NCBI GenBank assembly: GCA_951800145.1
Contig: CATOJE010000029.1
Span: 1-43,463, forward strand
DNA length: 43,463 nucleotides
Direction: 5' to 3'
Source of the DNA: an uncultured Lachnospiraceae bacterium
Lineage (GTDB): Bacteria > Bacillota > Clostridia > Lachnospirales > Lachnospiraceae
Shown in pieces: positions 15,455 to 24,360 of the stretch (its first letter is position 1; each line of letters opens with the position of its first letter). Below the pieces are notes generated by a model. That model saw only the letters and a program-made list of their open reading frames with translations, was not told where the DNA came from and did no database searches. The position numbers and the translations under genes were made by a program.

Positions 15455-16591
15455 ATGAACAAGAAAGAAATATCCGAAATCAAAAAGCAGTTCACCCCAG
15501 AAAACTGCGCCATTACCCGCATCTGCGGCTGCTATGTGGACGGGGAAAAGAAGAAAAAGGCAGAGATCTCTAATTCCTTCCTCACCCTGCCAGAGGAGGA
15601 CCGATTCAAATACTTTGAAATTTTCCGGAAAACCCTTTCCGGAACCCTGGGGAAGAATCTGCTGAACATGGACTTTCCCACAGATTCCGAGATGCCTGGC
15701 GGCGGCCAGCACTTTTTTCTCAAGCTGCGGAACAGCCACCTGGAGGAGGAGGCACAGCTGGAGGAATTCTATGACAAGGTAATCGAGCACTATTATTACG
15801 GGGAGAATTATCTAATCCTTCTGATCCACGGCCTTTATGACATCCCCGGGAAGTCCTCTGACAATCTGGAGATGTTTGATGCCTCCGATGAGGTTTATGA
15901 CTTCCTTCTCTGCTCCATCTGTCCGGTAAAGCAGTCTAAGGCCGGGCTCTCCTACGATGCAGAGGAAAACTGCTTTAAAAACCGCACCAGGGACTGGCTG
16001 GTGGAGATGCCGGACCGCGGCTTCCTCTTCCCTGCCTTCCATGACCGGAGCACAGATATCCACAGCTTCCTCTACTATTCGAAAAACGGCGAGGACCTCC
16101 AGGAATCCTTTGTGGAGCCTCTCTTCGGCTGCTCCATGCCTATGTCCGCCGGGGATCAGAAGGAAACCTTTAACCAGCTGGTGGAGGAGACCCTGGGAGA
16201 GACCTGTGACTATGCCCTGGTGAAAAACATCCACGAACAGCTCACCGCCATGATCGAAGAGAAAAAGGATGACCCGGAGCCCCTGGCATTAGACAAACAT
16301 GAGGTCCGGAGCCTTCTGGAGGCCAGCGGCGCTGACCAGGAAAAGATGGAGTCCTTTGACCGGAACTTCGATGAGGCTGCCGGCTCCAAGGCCTCTCTCC
16401 TGGTCTCCAATGTGGCAAATACCCGGAAATTTGAGATTAAAACCCCGGTGATCACCATCCAGGTAGACCCGGACTGCGCGGATCTGGTGGAGACGAAGAT
16501 CATCGACGGCCGCCGATGCCTGGTCATCGGCATCGATGACAATGTGATGGTCAATGGGATCTCTGTGGCCGCCACGGAAAACCAGTCGTAG
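15455..16591 (+). CDS. DUF4317 domain protein
   Basis: The 378 residues are a full-length DUF4317 protein, a family frequent in Lachnospiraceae and Ruminococcaceae with no assigned function. Family features seen are the opening MNKKEISEIKK, the segment ITRICGCYVDGEKKK, LLIHGLYDIPGK, FLLCSICPVKQSKAGL, and a conserved FGCSMPMSAGDQKETFN. The protein is hydrophilic, has no signal peptide or membrane span, and probably acts in the cytoplasm. It has its own promoter and ends in a strong terminator at 16652-16699, so it is monocistronic. Confidence 0.85.
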   Translation: MNKKEISEIKKQFTPENCAITRICGCYVDGEKKKKAEISNSFLTLPEEDRFKYFEIFRKTLSGTLGKNLLNMDFPTDSEMPGGGQHFFLKLRNSHLEEEAQLEEFYDKVIEHYYYGENYLILLIHGLYDIPGKSSDNLEMFDASDEVYDFLLCSICPVKQSKAGLSYDAEENCFKNRTRDWLVEMPDRGFLFPAFHDRSTDIHSFLYYSKNGEDLQESFVEPLFGCSMPMSAGDQKETFNQLVEETLGETCDYALVKNIHEQLTAMIEEKKDDPEPLALDKHEVRSLLEASGADQEKMESFDRNFDEAAGSKASLLVSNVANTRKFEIKTPVITIQVDPDCADLVETKIIDGRRCLVIGIDDNVMVNGISVAATENQS

Positions 16592-16651
16592 AAGTGGCAA
16601 AAGCAAAGAGTCATGCTTGGAACTACTGGAGTAATATACAAACACGATAAA

Positions 16652-16699
16652 AGGAAGACTGAGGGGAATTTATTTTTCCTCTCTGCCTTCCTCTTTTTT
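16652..16699 (+). terminator. rho-independent terminator after the DUF4317 gene
   Basis: AGGAAG (16652-16657) and GAGGGG (16661-16666) pair with CCTCTC (16678-16683) and CCTTCCT (16686-16692), with one G-T pair and a short internal loop. A run of T follows at 16694-16699. Confidence 0.7.
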
Positions 16700-16746
16700 C
16701 GTTTCCTTGGGCTTCGGTGTCAGCCGGTCGTTTACCGGACCCTTTA

Positions 16747-17199
16747 CTAAAAATACTTCTTCGACCCCCAGAGGTTCGCCTTTTTTAAATCCAGGTATTC
16801 ATTATAGGCCTTTTCCAAAATCTGCTTCTCATTAGAAAACTTCAGCAGATGATAGGCCTCGTAAAACTTATAATACCCGGAATCAATAAAGTATTCCTCA
16901 CGTTGTGGTTTGCTGTAGTAGCTGTCAGCCATCATCAGATACCAGTGCACATCCTTCTCCACCATGTCCTGGGGTGTGTTAAAGGTATATTGGCTCTTCC
17001 CGATATACTTGATGATCGACGCGCTGACGCCGGTTTCTTCCTTCACTTCCCGGAGAGCGGTTTCCTTAAACTCCTCCCCGTCCTCTACAGTTCCTTTTGG
17101 CAAAACCCAACCTTCATACTTATTTTTATAATTCTTATATAAAACCAGAATTTTACCACGAAAGATAACCACACCGCCGCAGCTCGTTGCTTCAATCAT
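16747..17199 (-). CDS. Nudix hydrolase
   Basis: The 150-residue protein has an exact Nudix box: Gly36, Glu42, Arg50-Glu51, Glu54-Glu55 and Gly57, in the pattern GX5EX7REVXEEXGV. The fold should bind Mg2+ and cleave a nucleoside diphosphate linked to another moiety. N-terminal SCGGVVIFRGKILVLYK and WVLPKGT resemble diadenosine-polyphosphate or (di)nucleoside polyphosphate hydrolases, but the substrate cannot be decided. The tail (about 105-150) is rich in Lys, Tyr and Glu. The ATG at 17199 follows AGGAATTG; the gene is divergent from the histidine-kinase gene and converges on the DUF4317 terminator. Confidence 0.92.
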   Translation of the reverse strand: MIEATSCGGVVIFRGKILVLYKNYKNKYEGWVLPKGTVEDGEEFKETALREVKEETGVSASIIKYIGKSQYTFNTPQDMVEKDVHWYLMMADSYYSKPQREEYFIDSGYYKFYEAYHLLKFSNEKQILEKAYNEYLDLKKANLWGSKKYF

Positions 17200-17421
17200 T
17201 GCAATTCCTCCTGACCCACTGCCGGAAAGGCTTCTGACTGCATATTTAGTCGTCCTTTCGCCCCGGCAGATGCTGGTGTGCCATCATAGACTGTATCCAG
17301 TATACCTCTTTTTTGGAATAGATGCAAGATATTCAGGAAAATTGCCAAAAATTTTTCTTATTTTTTCATTTTCAGCAAATTTTTTTATTGGTTTTTTCTA
17401 AATTTGTAGTAGAATAAGTAC

Positions 17422-19185
17422 ATGAAAAAATTATGGAAAAGCAATTTAGTAAAAAACGTGATAACCAGCTATATCTGCATGATCGTTTTCCCGGTGATGA
17501 TCGTCCTGGCTGTGGCCTTTACGGCCGCTGGGAGATACATCTACCGTGCGGCCGCTGATTCGGTGCAGATCGCCCAGAGCGCCGTCTTAAATCTGTATCA
17601 GGAGGAGATGCGCAATACCGCCCTCTCCCTCTCCCATGTGGTAACCATGGAGGATGGAGCCCTCATCCAGGAGGCGGCCTCCGCTGACAGGCAGAAGCAG
17701 TCTGCGGCCTTAGACCGGCTGAATACCGTATATCAGCTCTTAGCCGCTCCAAAATATCAGCTGCTGGATTTCCACATCTACCGCCAGGACGGCTCTGCCG
17801 TCATTCCCAGGTGGTCGATGCGCTACCGCGTGGAGGAGCTCCGGGAAAAGGACTGGTATCAGAAGGCCCTCGCCCAGCCGGGGGTAGTCTCCACCTGCCT
17901 GGCAGGCGATGAATATTTCTACCGCCTGCGCGCCTCCTCGGAGGCCATCGCCATCGCTGCCATTGCCCCCAGAGACATGCCGGGGATCGAATGCATCGCT
18001 CTCTACCGGCGCTCCACCATCCCGGATACACTTCAGGACTATAATAAAAAAGGAAATGTGGGCCATCTCCTTCTAATCAAGGAGGATGGAAGCAGCCTGA
18101 TCCCGGGGGACGGCCAAATCCCGCCCCAGGTCATGGCAGGCATCCGGGACTCCAGCCAGGAGTCCTGTCAGCTCTCCTCTGAGGGCATCCGCTACATCGC
18201 CACCAAGGTCCCCGGCACCGCCCTGTTCCTGGTGAGCGCGGCGGACGAGGGGGAGCTGTTTGGACCCTTCCATTTATTCTCTGCAGTCAGCCTGATTGTC
18301 ATTTTCTGCATCGTTATTATGTTTATCGTTTATTTCTGGTGGTACATGAACCAGTTCTGGACCCCGCTCCACCGTCTGTCAGAGGGGATGGCAGCTGTGG
18401 AAGGCCATCATCTGGAGACCCGGGTAAAGCCCTGCAGCCAGAAGGATATGGCCCAGATGATTGCCGGATTTAACAGCATGGTGGGCCAGATCAGCCGCCT
18501 CATCGAGGAAAAGGAAGCTGCAGAAAAGGAAAAGTACCAGGAGGAGCTGGCAGCCCTCCAGTCCAGAATGAACCCTCACTTTTTAATGAATACCTTAAGC
18601 ACCTTAAAATTTATGGCCATTTCCGCTCATTTTGACGGGATGCGGGATATGGTCACTGCCCTGGAAACCATCCTGGACGCCCTCTTAAGCCGGGACGGCA
18701 CCTTCCACACCGTGGCAAAGGAGCAGTCCCTTCTGGAAAGCTATATCTACATCATGCAGTTCCGGTATATGGAAAGCTTTGAGGTGGAGATCCATATCAG
18801 CCCGGAAGCCGGCGCCTGCCAGATCCCAAAGCTTCTCCTCCAGCCCATTGTGGAAAACAGCATTACCCACGGCTTTGACGGCATGGAGGAGGGGCTGGGC
18901 CGGATCCGGATCACCGGCCAGGTGGTGGATGAGCTTCTGCTCCTTACTGTGTGGGATAATGGAAAGGGCATGGATGAGGAAGCCATCCAAAACCAGCTCT
19001 CCCTCACTGCCAGGCCGGACCCGGAAAAGGAAAGGCGGCGCACCATCGGCATCCGGAATACCAACCGGCGGCTGAAGCTAAACTATGGAGAGGAATACGG
19101 CGTGGATATCCGTTCCCTGCCAGGGCACTGGACCTGTGTCACCATGACCTTGCCGGCGAGGGTTCCCCCGAATGGGGCTTCTTAA
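17422..19185 (+). CDS. YesM-family sensor histidine kinase
   Basis: The 587-residue protein has two membrane spans (about 14-36 and 285-308) flanking an extracellular dCache-like sensor, then a HAMP linker (about 310-365) with a coiled coil, a His_kinase domain (PF06580) with MNPHFLMNTL and the phospho-acceptor His386, and a HATPase domain with QPIVENSITHGF (N box) and DNGKGMD (G1 box). It should phosphorylate the following YesN-type regulator in response to an external glycan or sugar-protein complex. No Shine-Dalgarno site precedes the ATG, and TAGAAT at 17410-17415 sits so close that the transcript could be nearly leaderless. The gene begins the locus of regulator, binding protein, permeases and GH2 enzyme. 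Confidence 0.93.
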   Translation: MKKLWKSNLVKNVITSYICMIVFPVMIVLAVAFTAAGRYIYRAAADSVQIAQSAVLNLYQEEMRNTALSLSHVVTMEDGALIQEAASADRQKQSAALDRLNTVYQLLAAPKYQLLDFHIYRQDGSAVIPRWSMRYRVEELREKDWYQKALAQPGVVSTCLAGDEYFYRLRASSEAIAIAAIAPRDMPGIECIALYRRSTIPDTLQDYNKKGNVGHLLLIKEDGSSLIPGDGQIPPQVMAGIRDSSQESCQLSSEGIRYIATKVPGTALFLVSAADEGELFGPFHLFSAVSLIVIFCIVIMFIVYFWWYMNQFWTPLHRLSEGMAAVEGHHLETRVKPCSQKDMAQMIAGFNSMVGQISRLIEEKEAAEKEKYQEELAALQSRMNPHFLMNTLSTLKFMAISAHFDGMRDMVTALETILDALLSRDGTFHTVAKEQSLLESYIYIMQFRYMESFEVEIHISPEAGACQIPKLLLQPIVENSITHGFDGMEEGLGRIRITGQVVDELLLLTVWDNGKGMDEEAIQNQLSLTARPDPEKERRRTIGIRNTNRRLKLNYGEEYGVDIRSLPGHWTCVTMTLPARVPPNGAS

Positions 19186-19265
19186 CCTGTGAGTGGAAGT
19201 CACAGGCAGCAGGCCCCGCAGTGAGCAGTAACCATCCTGAAACCTTAAGAAAGCAGGTAATGCCA

Positions 19266-20945
19266 ATGTACCATGTACTGATCGCCGATGACGAAACCAT
19301 CGTCCGGCTGATGCTGGAATCCATGATTGACTGGGAAGGACTGGGCCTTCTCCTGTCAGGAAGCGCCGCCAATGGGCGGGAGGCCATGGACATCCTCTCC
19401 CAGGAAAAAATCGATATTTTAATCACAGACATCCAGATGCCGGTAGTGGACGGGCTGGAGCTGATTCAGTATGCCAATCAGGCCCACAGGCCTCCCCAGA
19501 TCCTGGTGCTCAGCGCCTACAATGATTTCCCCTATGTGCGCCAGGCCTTTAAGCTGGGAATCCATGACTACTGCCTGAAGCGTGAGCTGAACGCAAAGCT
19601 TCTCACAAAGCACCTGGAGCAGATGAAGGCCGCCCTAAAGCAAAGCAGTCCCGCAGGTTCTGGGGCGGATACAGCTGCCGGGGAGCCCTGTAAAAATAAT
19701 AAGCCCGCCCTCCTGTCCCGGCTCCTTAAGGGCGAGCTGGAGACGGAGGAGGCCGGGCTTCCAGAGCACTATTTCCTGGTCAGCTACTGCGTACTTGGCT
19801 ACCAAAATATCGTCCGGGCCTTTGGAAAGGATCTGGACAAGGAATTCTTTTCCTCTCTGGTAAAGCTGTCCAGGCAGATCGCCCAGATCGCCGCCCACGG
19901 CACCTTAGTCCCATCGGGGGAAACCAGCCTGGTCATGATCTATGAAGCCCCTGATCCAGACAGCCTTCCAGGGCTTATCCGGGTCCTTAGCCGTCAGCTG
20001 AAGGCCTGGAAAAACTATATGAATGTGGACTGTATGGCCGGGGTAAGCCAGCTGGCCCGGGGGGCGGCTGATTTCGAGCCCCGCCTTGCAGAAGCGGCTG
20101 CGAATCTCACGATGCGGTATGTGATGAAATCCCGCCGGCTTTTCTCTCCTATGGACTATCCCAGCTTCCGTCCTCCGATCCCCTGCCTTTCAGGCCGGGA
20201 GACGGCGCTCCAAAGCCAGAATGCCCCGGCACAGGACACGGCGCTCCAGAACCAGAACGCCCCGGCACAGGGCACGGCGCCCCTCCCCACCTATCCGGAC
20301 ATGATCCAGGCCTTAAAGGTTCATGATACGGCCCGGTATGAAAAGGAAAAGGCCAAAATCCTGGCCCGGATCCAATCCTCTTCCCTGGAGCGCGCCAGAC
20401 AGGAGGCGCTAAACCTGGCTTACCATCTGGCTGCCTCCCTGATCCACCAGCTGGAGGACACAGATTCCATTTACCGTGAGGATCTCTGCAATACCATCCT
20501 CCGGCTTCCCTCCAGTCAGGAGGTTTGCATCTGGACCATTAATTTCCTTGGTGATATGAACCAGTATATGCGCTCCCACTACCAGTTTGATTTCCCCGAT
20601 GAAATCTGGGCTGCCTTAGACTACATTGACCGCAATTATTTTAAACCAGACCTAAGTCTTTCTGAGGCGGCCTCCCAGGCCAATTTCAGCGAAAAGTATT
20701 TCAGCACCTTATTTAATAAGCGGATGGGCATGCCCTTTTCCCATTATCTGAAAAATCTGCGCATCCACCATGCCAAGGAGATGCTTACCGGCACCTCCAT
20801 GAAGCTAAAGGAGATCAGCGAGGCAGTCGGCTATAATAGCGTGGAATATTTCGTGCGGGTGTTCTCCGCCCAGGAGGGCATGTCTCCCTCTGCCTACCGG
20901 AAAAAAGGGCTGCCTCCTGCCCACAGAGATATCAGCAAACCATAG
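19266..20945 (+). CDS. YesN-type response regulator with AraC DNA-binding domain
   Basis: The 559-residue product from ATG 19266 has a CheY-like receiver (1-120; acidic pair Asp8-Asp9, phospho-acceptor Asp55 in ITDIQMP, and the switch Lys in the CLKRELN region), a long middle region (about 130-440), and a C-terminal AraC double helix-turn-helix (about 445-550; LSLSEAASQANFSEKYFST and EISEAVGYNSVEYFVRVF). The start was chosen for MYHVLIADDE, the usual family opening, with AGCAGG upstream; ATG 19260 and GTG 19221 are alternatives. The middle region contains a tandem 12-residue repeat with QNAPAQ (20199-20270). It should activate the downstream transporter and GH2 genes when phosphorylated by the adjacent kinase. 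Confidence 0.92.
   Translation: MYHVLIADDETIVRLMLESMIDWEGLGLLLSGSAANGREAMDILSQEKIDILITDIQMPVVDGLELIQYANQAHRPPQILVLSAYNDFPYVRQAFKLGIHDYCLKRELNAKLLTKHLEQMKAALKQSSPAGSGADTAAGEPCKNNKPALLSRLLKGELETEEAGLPEHYFLVSYCVLGYQNIVRAFGKDLDKEFFSSLVKLSRQIAQIAAHGTLVPSGETSLVMIYEAPDPDSLPGLIRVLSRQLKAWKNYMNVDCMAGVSQLARGAADFEPRLAEAAANLTMRYVMKSRRLFSPMDYPSFRPPIPCLSGRETALQSQNAPAQDTALQNQNAPAQGTAPLPTYPDMIQALKVHDTARYEKEKAKILARIQSSSLERARQEALNLAYHLAASLIHQLEDTDSIYREDLCNTILRLPSSQEVCIWTINFLGDMNQYMRSHYQFDFPDEIWAALDYIDRNYFKPDLSLSEAASQANFSEKYFSTLFNKRMGMPFSHYLKNLRIHHAKEMLTGTSMKLKEISEAVGYNSVEYFVRVFSAQEGMSPSAYRKKGLPPAHRDISKP
20199..20270 (+). repeat. two 36-bp in-frame repeats in the regulator gene
   Basis: Units 20199-20234 and 20235-20270 differ at a few positions and encode a 12-residue unit with TALQNQNAPAQ, in the variable linker between receiver and DNA-binding domain. 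A partial third copy (GGCACGGCGC) follows. Confidence 0.75.
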
Positions 20946-20969
20946 TGCAGTAAATCGTACCTTTTTTCA

Positions 20970-20999
20970 TTGTTTGCTTCTTTCGTGATATGTTACAAT
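20970..20999 (+). promoter_or_regulatory. possible promoter of the sugar transporter operon
   Basis: TTGTTT (20970-20975) and TACAAT (20994-20999) are 18 bases apart, and TG lies one base before the -10. It is 58 bases upstream of the binding-protein ATG. The sequence is plausible but not strong, in keeping with activation by the YesN-type regulator. Confidence 0.45.
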
Positions 21000-21056
21000 T
21001 ATTTTGGACATTATAGTATTGTTTTTATCTATTTTCATCACCAAAGGAGGAAAACC

Positions 21057-22466
21057 ATGAAAAAAAGACCTTATGTACTGGCATCCAGCCTTGCTCTTGC
21101 TCTCGCAGTTACCGGCTGCGGAGGCGGGGGAGGCGCTTCTTCCAATTCCGGCGGCGGCGAGACCACTAAAGCGGCCCAGGAAAATCAGGCCTCCGATGAT
21201 AGCGGGCAGGACCAGGCTGATAACAGCGGGCAGGAAGCAGCCGGCAGTGCAGACCGGGATATTTCCTGTACCATCACTCTGGCAACCTGGGATGTGGCAG
21301 CGGCCAAAACCTTCGACGAGCTGGACTTAGAGGGCCGTTTCCAGGAGCTCTATCCGAATGTGACCATTGATATCGAAGAGTTTAACGCAGAGCCAGAGTA
21401 TTTTAATTCCATGAAGATCCGCTCCTCTGCCTCTGAGCTTCCGGATCTCATGTTCCACAAGTCGGACAGCATGAACCAATACAAAGAATATCTGGTGGAT
21501 CTAACAGACACAGCAGCTAATAAGGATAATCAAATCGCCTCCGAGTATGCCATCGACGGCAAGGTGTACGGTATCCCGGACCGGAAGGCTAATGATTATG
21601 TCTACTACTGGACCGACCTTTTTGAAGAAGCCGGCGTCAGCGTTCCGGAGACCTGGGATGAGTTTGTCCAGGTCAGCGAGACCCTGCAGCAGCATTTCGG
21701 CGCCAGTGATCCGGAATTCGCGGCTATCTGTATGGGCGCAAAGGATGCCTGGCCCACCTATCCTCTTATGGAGTACGGCCCTGCCTCGGAAAGCGGCGAC
21801 GGCTATTACTGGGATTTCATGACCACGGAGGATGCCCCCTTTGCAGAGGGAACTGCCATCCGCACTGTCTACACAAAGATCTTTAATCTCTTCCAGAAGG
21901 GCGTCCTGGGCGCTGACCCCCTGGGCGTGACCTACGATCAGAGCCGCGCCTTATTCGCCAAGAAGAAGGGCGCCATGGTGCTGAACAGCCCTATGTTCCT
22001 CACCGCTTATCTGGCAGACGGCTATGACCCAGCCGGGCTTGAGACCTTCTATCTGCCCTTCCGCGACAGCAAGGATGACCCCTTCAACCTGGTAACCCAG
22101 GGCGACTGCTTCTTAACTGTCACCCAGCATTCGGAGAATCCGGAGGTGGCCCGGGCCTTCCTGGAATTCTACTACAGCGACGCCTGGTATCCGGATTATA
22201 TCGCCTCCATCAGCAGCGACAGCACCATGAACTCCTTCCCCAAGGAGCTGGATCCTGTGCTCCAGACTGCCTCCAAGCTGCAGCCTGACGTGACCTTTGT
22301 CACCTACGGCGCCGGGGAAAGCGATTTTATCCATATGGTCTCCGAGACGAAATTTGACTGCAAGGAGCTGGGAGTGGAAATGCTCACCGAAGGCTTTGAC
22401 TTAGACGCGCGCTTCGATGAATTAGACGCAGTCTGGACGGAAGCCAGGAGTAAGCTTGGGCTGTAA
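21057..22466 (+). CDS. CUT1 sugar ABC transporter substrate-binding lipoprotein
   Basis: The 469-residue protein begins with a signal peptide and the lipobox AVTGC (Cys21), then a Gly/Ser/Gln/Asp-rich linker of about 50 residues that would tether it to the membrane. The remainder is a family-1 extracellular solute-binding protein: ITLATWDVAAAKTFDELD, YPNVTIDIEEFNAE, DGKVYGIPDRKANDYVYYW and a C-terminal DLDARFDELDAVW. ATG 21057 follows AAAGGAGG, so the longer frame from 20970 is rejected. It is followed by two permease genes and a GH2 glycosidase, so its ligand is probably a beta-linked glycan fragment. No ATPase gene is present, as usual for CUT1 systems sharing MsmK. Confidence 0.93.
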   Translation: MKKRPYVLASSLALALAVTGCGGGGGASSNSGGGETTKAAQENQASDDSGQDQADNSGQEAAGSADRDISCTITLATWDVAAAKTFDELDLEGRFQELYPNVTIDIEEFNAEPEYFNSMKIRSSASELPDLMFHKSDSMNQYKEYLVDLTDTAANKDNQIASEYAIDGKVYGIPDRKANDYVYYWTDLFEEAGVSVPETWDEFVQVSETLQQHFGASDPEFAAICMGAKDAWPTYPLMEYGPASESGDGYYWDFMTTEDAPFAEGTAIRTVYTKIFNLFQKGVLGADPLGVTYDQSRALFAKKKGAMVLNSPMFLTAYLADGYDPAGLETFYLPFRDSKDDPFNLVTQGDCFLTVTQHSENPEVARAFLEFYYSDAWYPDYIASISSDSTMNSFPKELDPVLQTASKLQPDVTFVTYGAGESDFIHMVSETKFDCKELGVEMLTEGFDLDARFDELDAVWTEARSKLGL

Positions 22467-22477
22467 GGAGGAATGCT

Positions 22478-23377
22478 ATGAATCGGAACAGCAGGAAACG
22501 TCTTTGCTTTCTTGGCCTGTCCCTTATCATTCCGGTAATCCTACTGGCAGTATTTGTGGTTTATCCATTCTGGGAGCTCATCTACATGAGCTTCCTGGAA
22601 TGGGACGGAGTTGCTTCCATCCGCCCCTTCATCGGAGGGGCGAATTACCGGCAGCTCTTTTTCAAATCTCCGGAATTTTGGCAGGCCTTCCGCAACAATC
22701 TGACCTATCTCCTGATCCACGGCCTGATGATGCCTCTCGAGCTGGTGCTGGCAGTGGTGCTTTCCAGCCGGTTTAAAGGGGCGAATTTTGTCAAGGCTGT
22801 TATTTTTCTGCCCTTTATCATCAATGGTGTGGGGATTTCCTACTCCTTTTCCTACTTCTTTTCCCCGGTAGAGGGCGGGTTTAACTATCTTTTAACCAAG
22901 CTGGGGCTGGGAGGCTTCATCCAAAGCTGGCTCTCGGATCCCAAGATCGTAAATTATGTTTTATCCTCGGTCTCTATCTGGCGGTATATGGGCTTCCACA
23001 TCGTTCTCTTTATGGCAGGGCTGGCCTCGGTTCCGGAGGACATCATGGATGCGGCGGTGGTGGACGGGGCCAATGCCTGGCAGCGTCTCCGGTTTATCCA
23101 GATCCCGGCCATCCGGACGGTCATCGACTTTATGCTCTTTGACGTGATCAACGGAAGCCTGCAGATGTTCGACATTCCCTACATCATGACCTCCGGCGGT
23201 CCTAATGGAGCCTCCAACACCTTTTCCATCTACACCATTGACACTGCATTTAAGTATAATAACTTCGGCCTGGCTTCTTCCATGGCCGTGATCATGATCG
23301 CCATGATCGTGGCTGTGCAGCTGATTCAGCGATACATCACCAGCCGGATCCGGAGGAAGGAGGGACATTATGCATAA
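22478..23377 (+). CDS. CUT1 sugar ABC transporter permease (MalF/UgpA type)
   Basis: The 299-residue membrane protein has about six spans and the family features SLIIPVILLAVFVVYPFWEL at the start and an EAA-type loop (VPEDIMDAAVVDGANAWQRL, about residues 184-203), which contacts the ATPase. It pairs with the next permease to form the translocation pore. The ATG follows AAGGAGG shortly after the binding-protein stop, and its own stop overlaps the next gene by eight bases. Confidence 0.94.
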   Translation: MNRNSRKRLCFLGLSLIIPVILLAVFVVYPFWELIYMSFLEWDGVASIRPFIGGANYRQLFFKSPEFWQAFRNNLTYLLIHGLMMPLELVLAVVLSSRFKGANFVKAVIFLPFIINGVGISYSFSYFFSPVEGGFNYLLTKLGLGGFIQSWLSDPKIVNYVLSSVSIWRYMGFHIVLFMAGLASVPEDIMDAAVVDGANAWQRLRFIQIPAIRTVIDFMLFDVINGSLQMFDIPYIMTSGGPNGASNTFSIYTIDTAFKYNNFGLASSMAVIMIAMIVAVQLIQRYITSRIRRKEGHYA

Positions 23378-24197
23378 GAAACTGGTGCTTGTCGGGAAAT
23401 ACCTGGTCTCCCTCTTCCTGATTCTTTTGGTATTTTTTCCGCTTCTGGTCACTGTGGTCAGCTCCCTGCGGATGCCGGGAAGCTTAGACAGCCAGTCGCC
23501 TCTCTGGATCCCCTTTGACCAGATCACCTTCAGCAATTATACCAATGTATTAAAGGAAAAATACCTGCTGACCTCCTTCATCAATACCTTGAAAATCGTG
23601 GTGGTGAGTATCGCCTTTAATATCCTTTTAGGCGCATTAACCGCCTACTGCCTGGAACGGTTCGAATTCCGGTTTAAAAAGGTGATCTACATCCTGTTTT
23701 ACCTGGCCATGATGGTTCCCACCAACATCGTGGAGATCGCCCGGTTTCGGGTCATCCGGGGAATGGGGCTCTATAACTCCATCGGCGCCCCCATCGTGAT
23801 CTACATCGCCGCTAATCTGATGCAGCTGTATATCTACCGCCAGTTCATCAGCGGGATCCCGGTGTCTCTGGACGAGAGCGCCATGCTGGACGGCTGCGGA
23901 TATTTCCGCATCTTCTCCCAGATCATCTTCCCCCTGCTGGCTCCGGCCACCGCTACTCTGGTGATCGTAAAGACCGTGTCCATCGTCAATGACATGTACA
24001 TCCCTTACCTGTACATGCCCAATAACCGGAACCGCACCCTGACCACCTTCCTGATGCGCTATGCCGGCGCCCGCCAGAACTCCTGGCCCTTGCTGGCGGC
24101 AGGCATCATCGTGGTGGCTCTGCCTACCATCCTGCTGTATGTGTTCTTCCAGAAATATATTATCGAGGGAATCGCGGCGGGGGCTGTGAAGGAGTAG
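23370..24197 (+). CDS. CUT1 sugar ABC transporter permease (MalG/UgpE type)
   Basis: The 275-residue protein has six predicted spans and the family EAA loop (GIPVSLDESAMLDGCGYFRIF, about 165-185). It is the second pore subunit. Its ATG overlaps the end of the upstream permease and is preceded by AAGGAGGGA, supporting coupled synthesis. The 164-base spacer to the GH2 gene holds a 33-bp tandem repeat. Confidence 0.94.
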   Translation: MHKKLVLVGKYLVSLFLILLVFFPLLVTVVSSLRMPGSLDSQSPLWIPFDQITFSNYTNVLKEKYLLTSFINTLKIVVVSIAFNILLGALTAYCLERFEFRFKKVIYILFYLAMMVPTNIVEIARFRVIRGMGLYNSIGAPIVIYIAANLMQLYIYRQFISGIPVSLDESAMLDGCGYFRIFSQIIFPLLAPATATLVIVKTVSIVNDMYIPYLYMPNNRNRTLTTFLMRYAGARQNSWPLLAAGIIVVALPTILLYVFFQKYIIEGIAAGAVKE

Positions 24198-24205
24198 GCC
24201 GCCGG

Positions 24206-24320
24206 TAAAAAAGGAGTATTGATGCCGGACGCCTGCGGCGTTGAATGCATGTTGATGCTGGATTTACGCGGCGTTGAACGCTGGTTGATGCTGGATTTAC
24301 GCGGCGTTGGATACTTGCGG
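24206..24320 (+). repeat. 33-bp tandem repeat between permease and GH2 genes
   Basis: Two near-identical 33-base units (24239-24271 and 24272-24304) each read CGTTGAA-N8-TTGATGCTGG then ATTTACGCGG. A degenerate copy precedes them from about 24214 and a shortened one follows to about 24320. The array fills most of the spacer and is not part of a supported reading frame. Confidence 0.8.
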
Positions 24321-24360
24321 ATTCTGGAGAAATTACGAAAGGAATGAAAGGAATACACAC

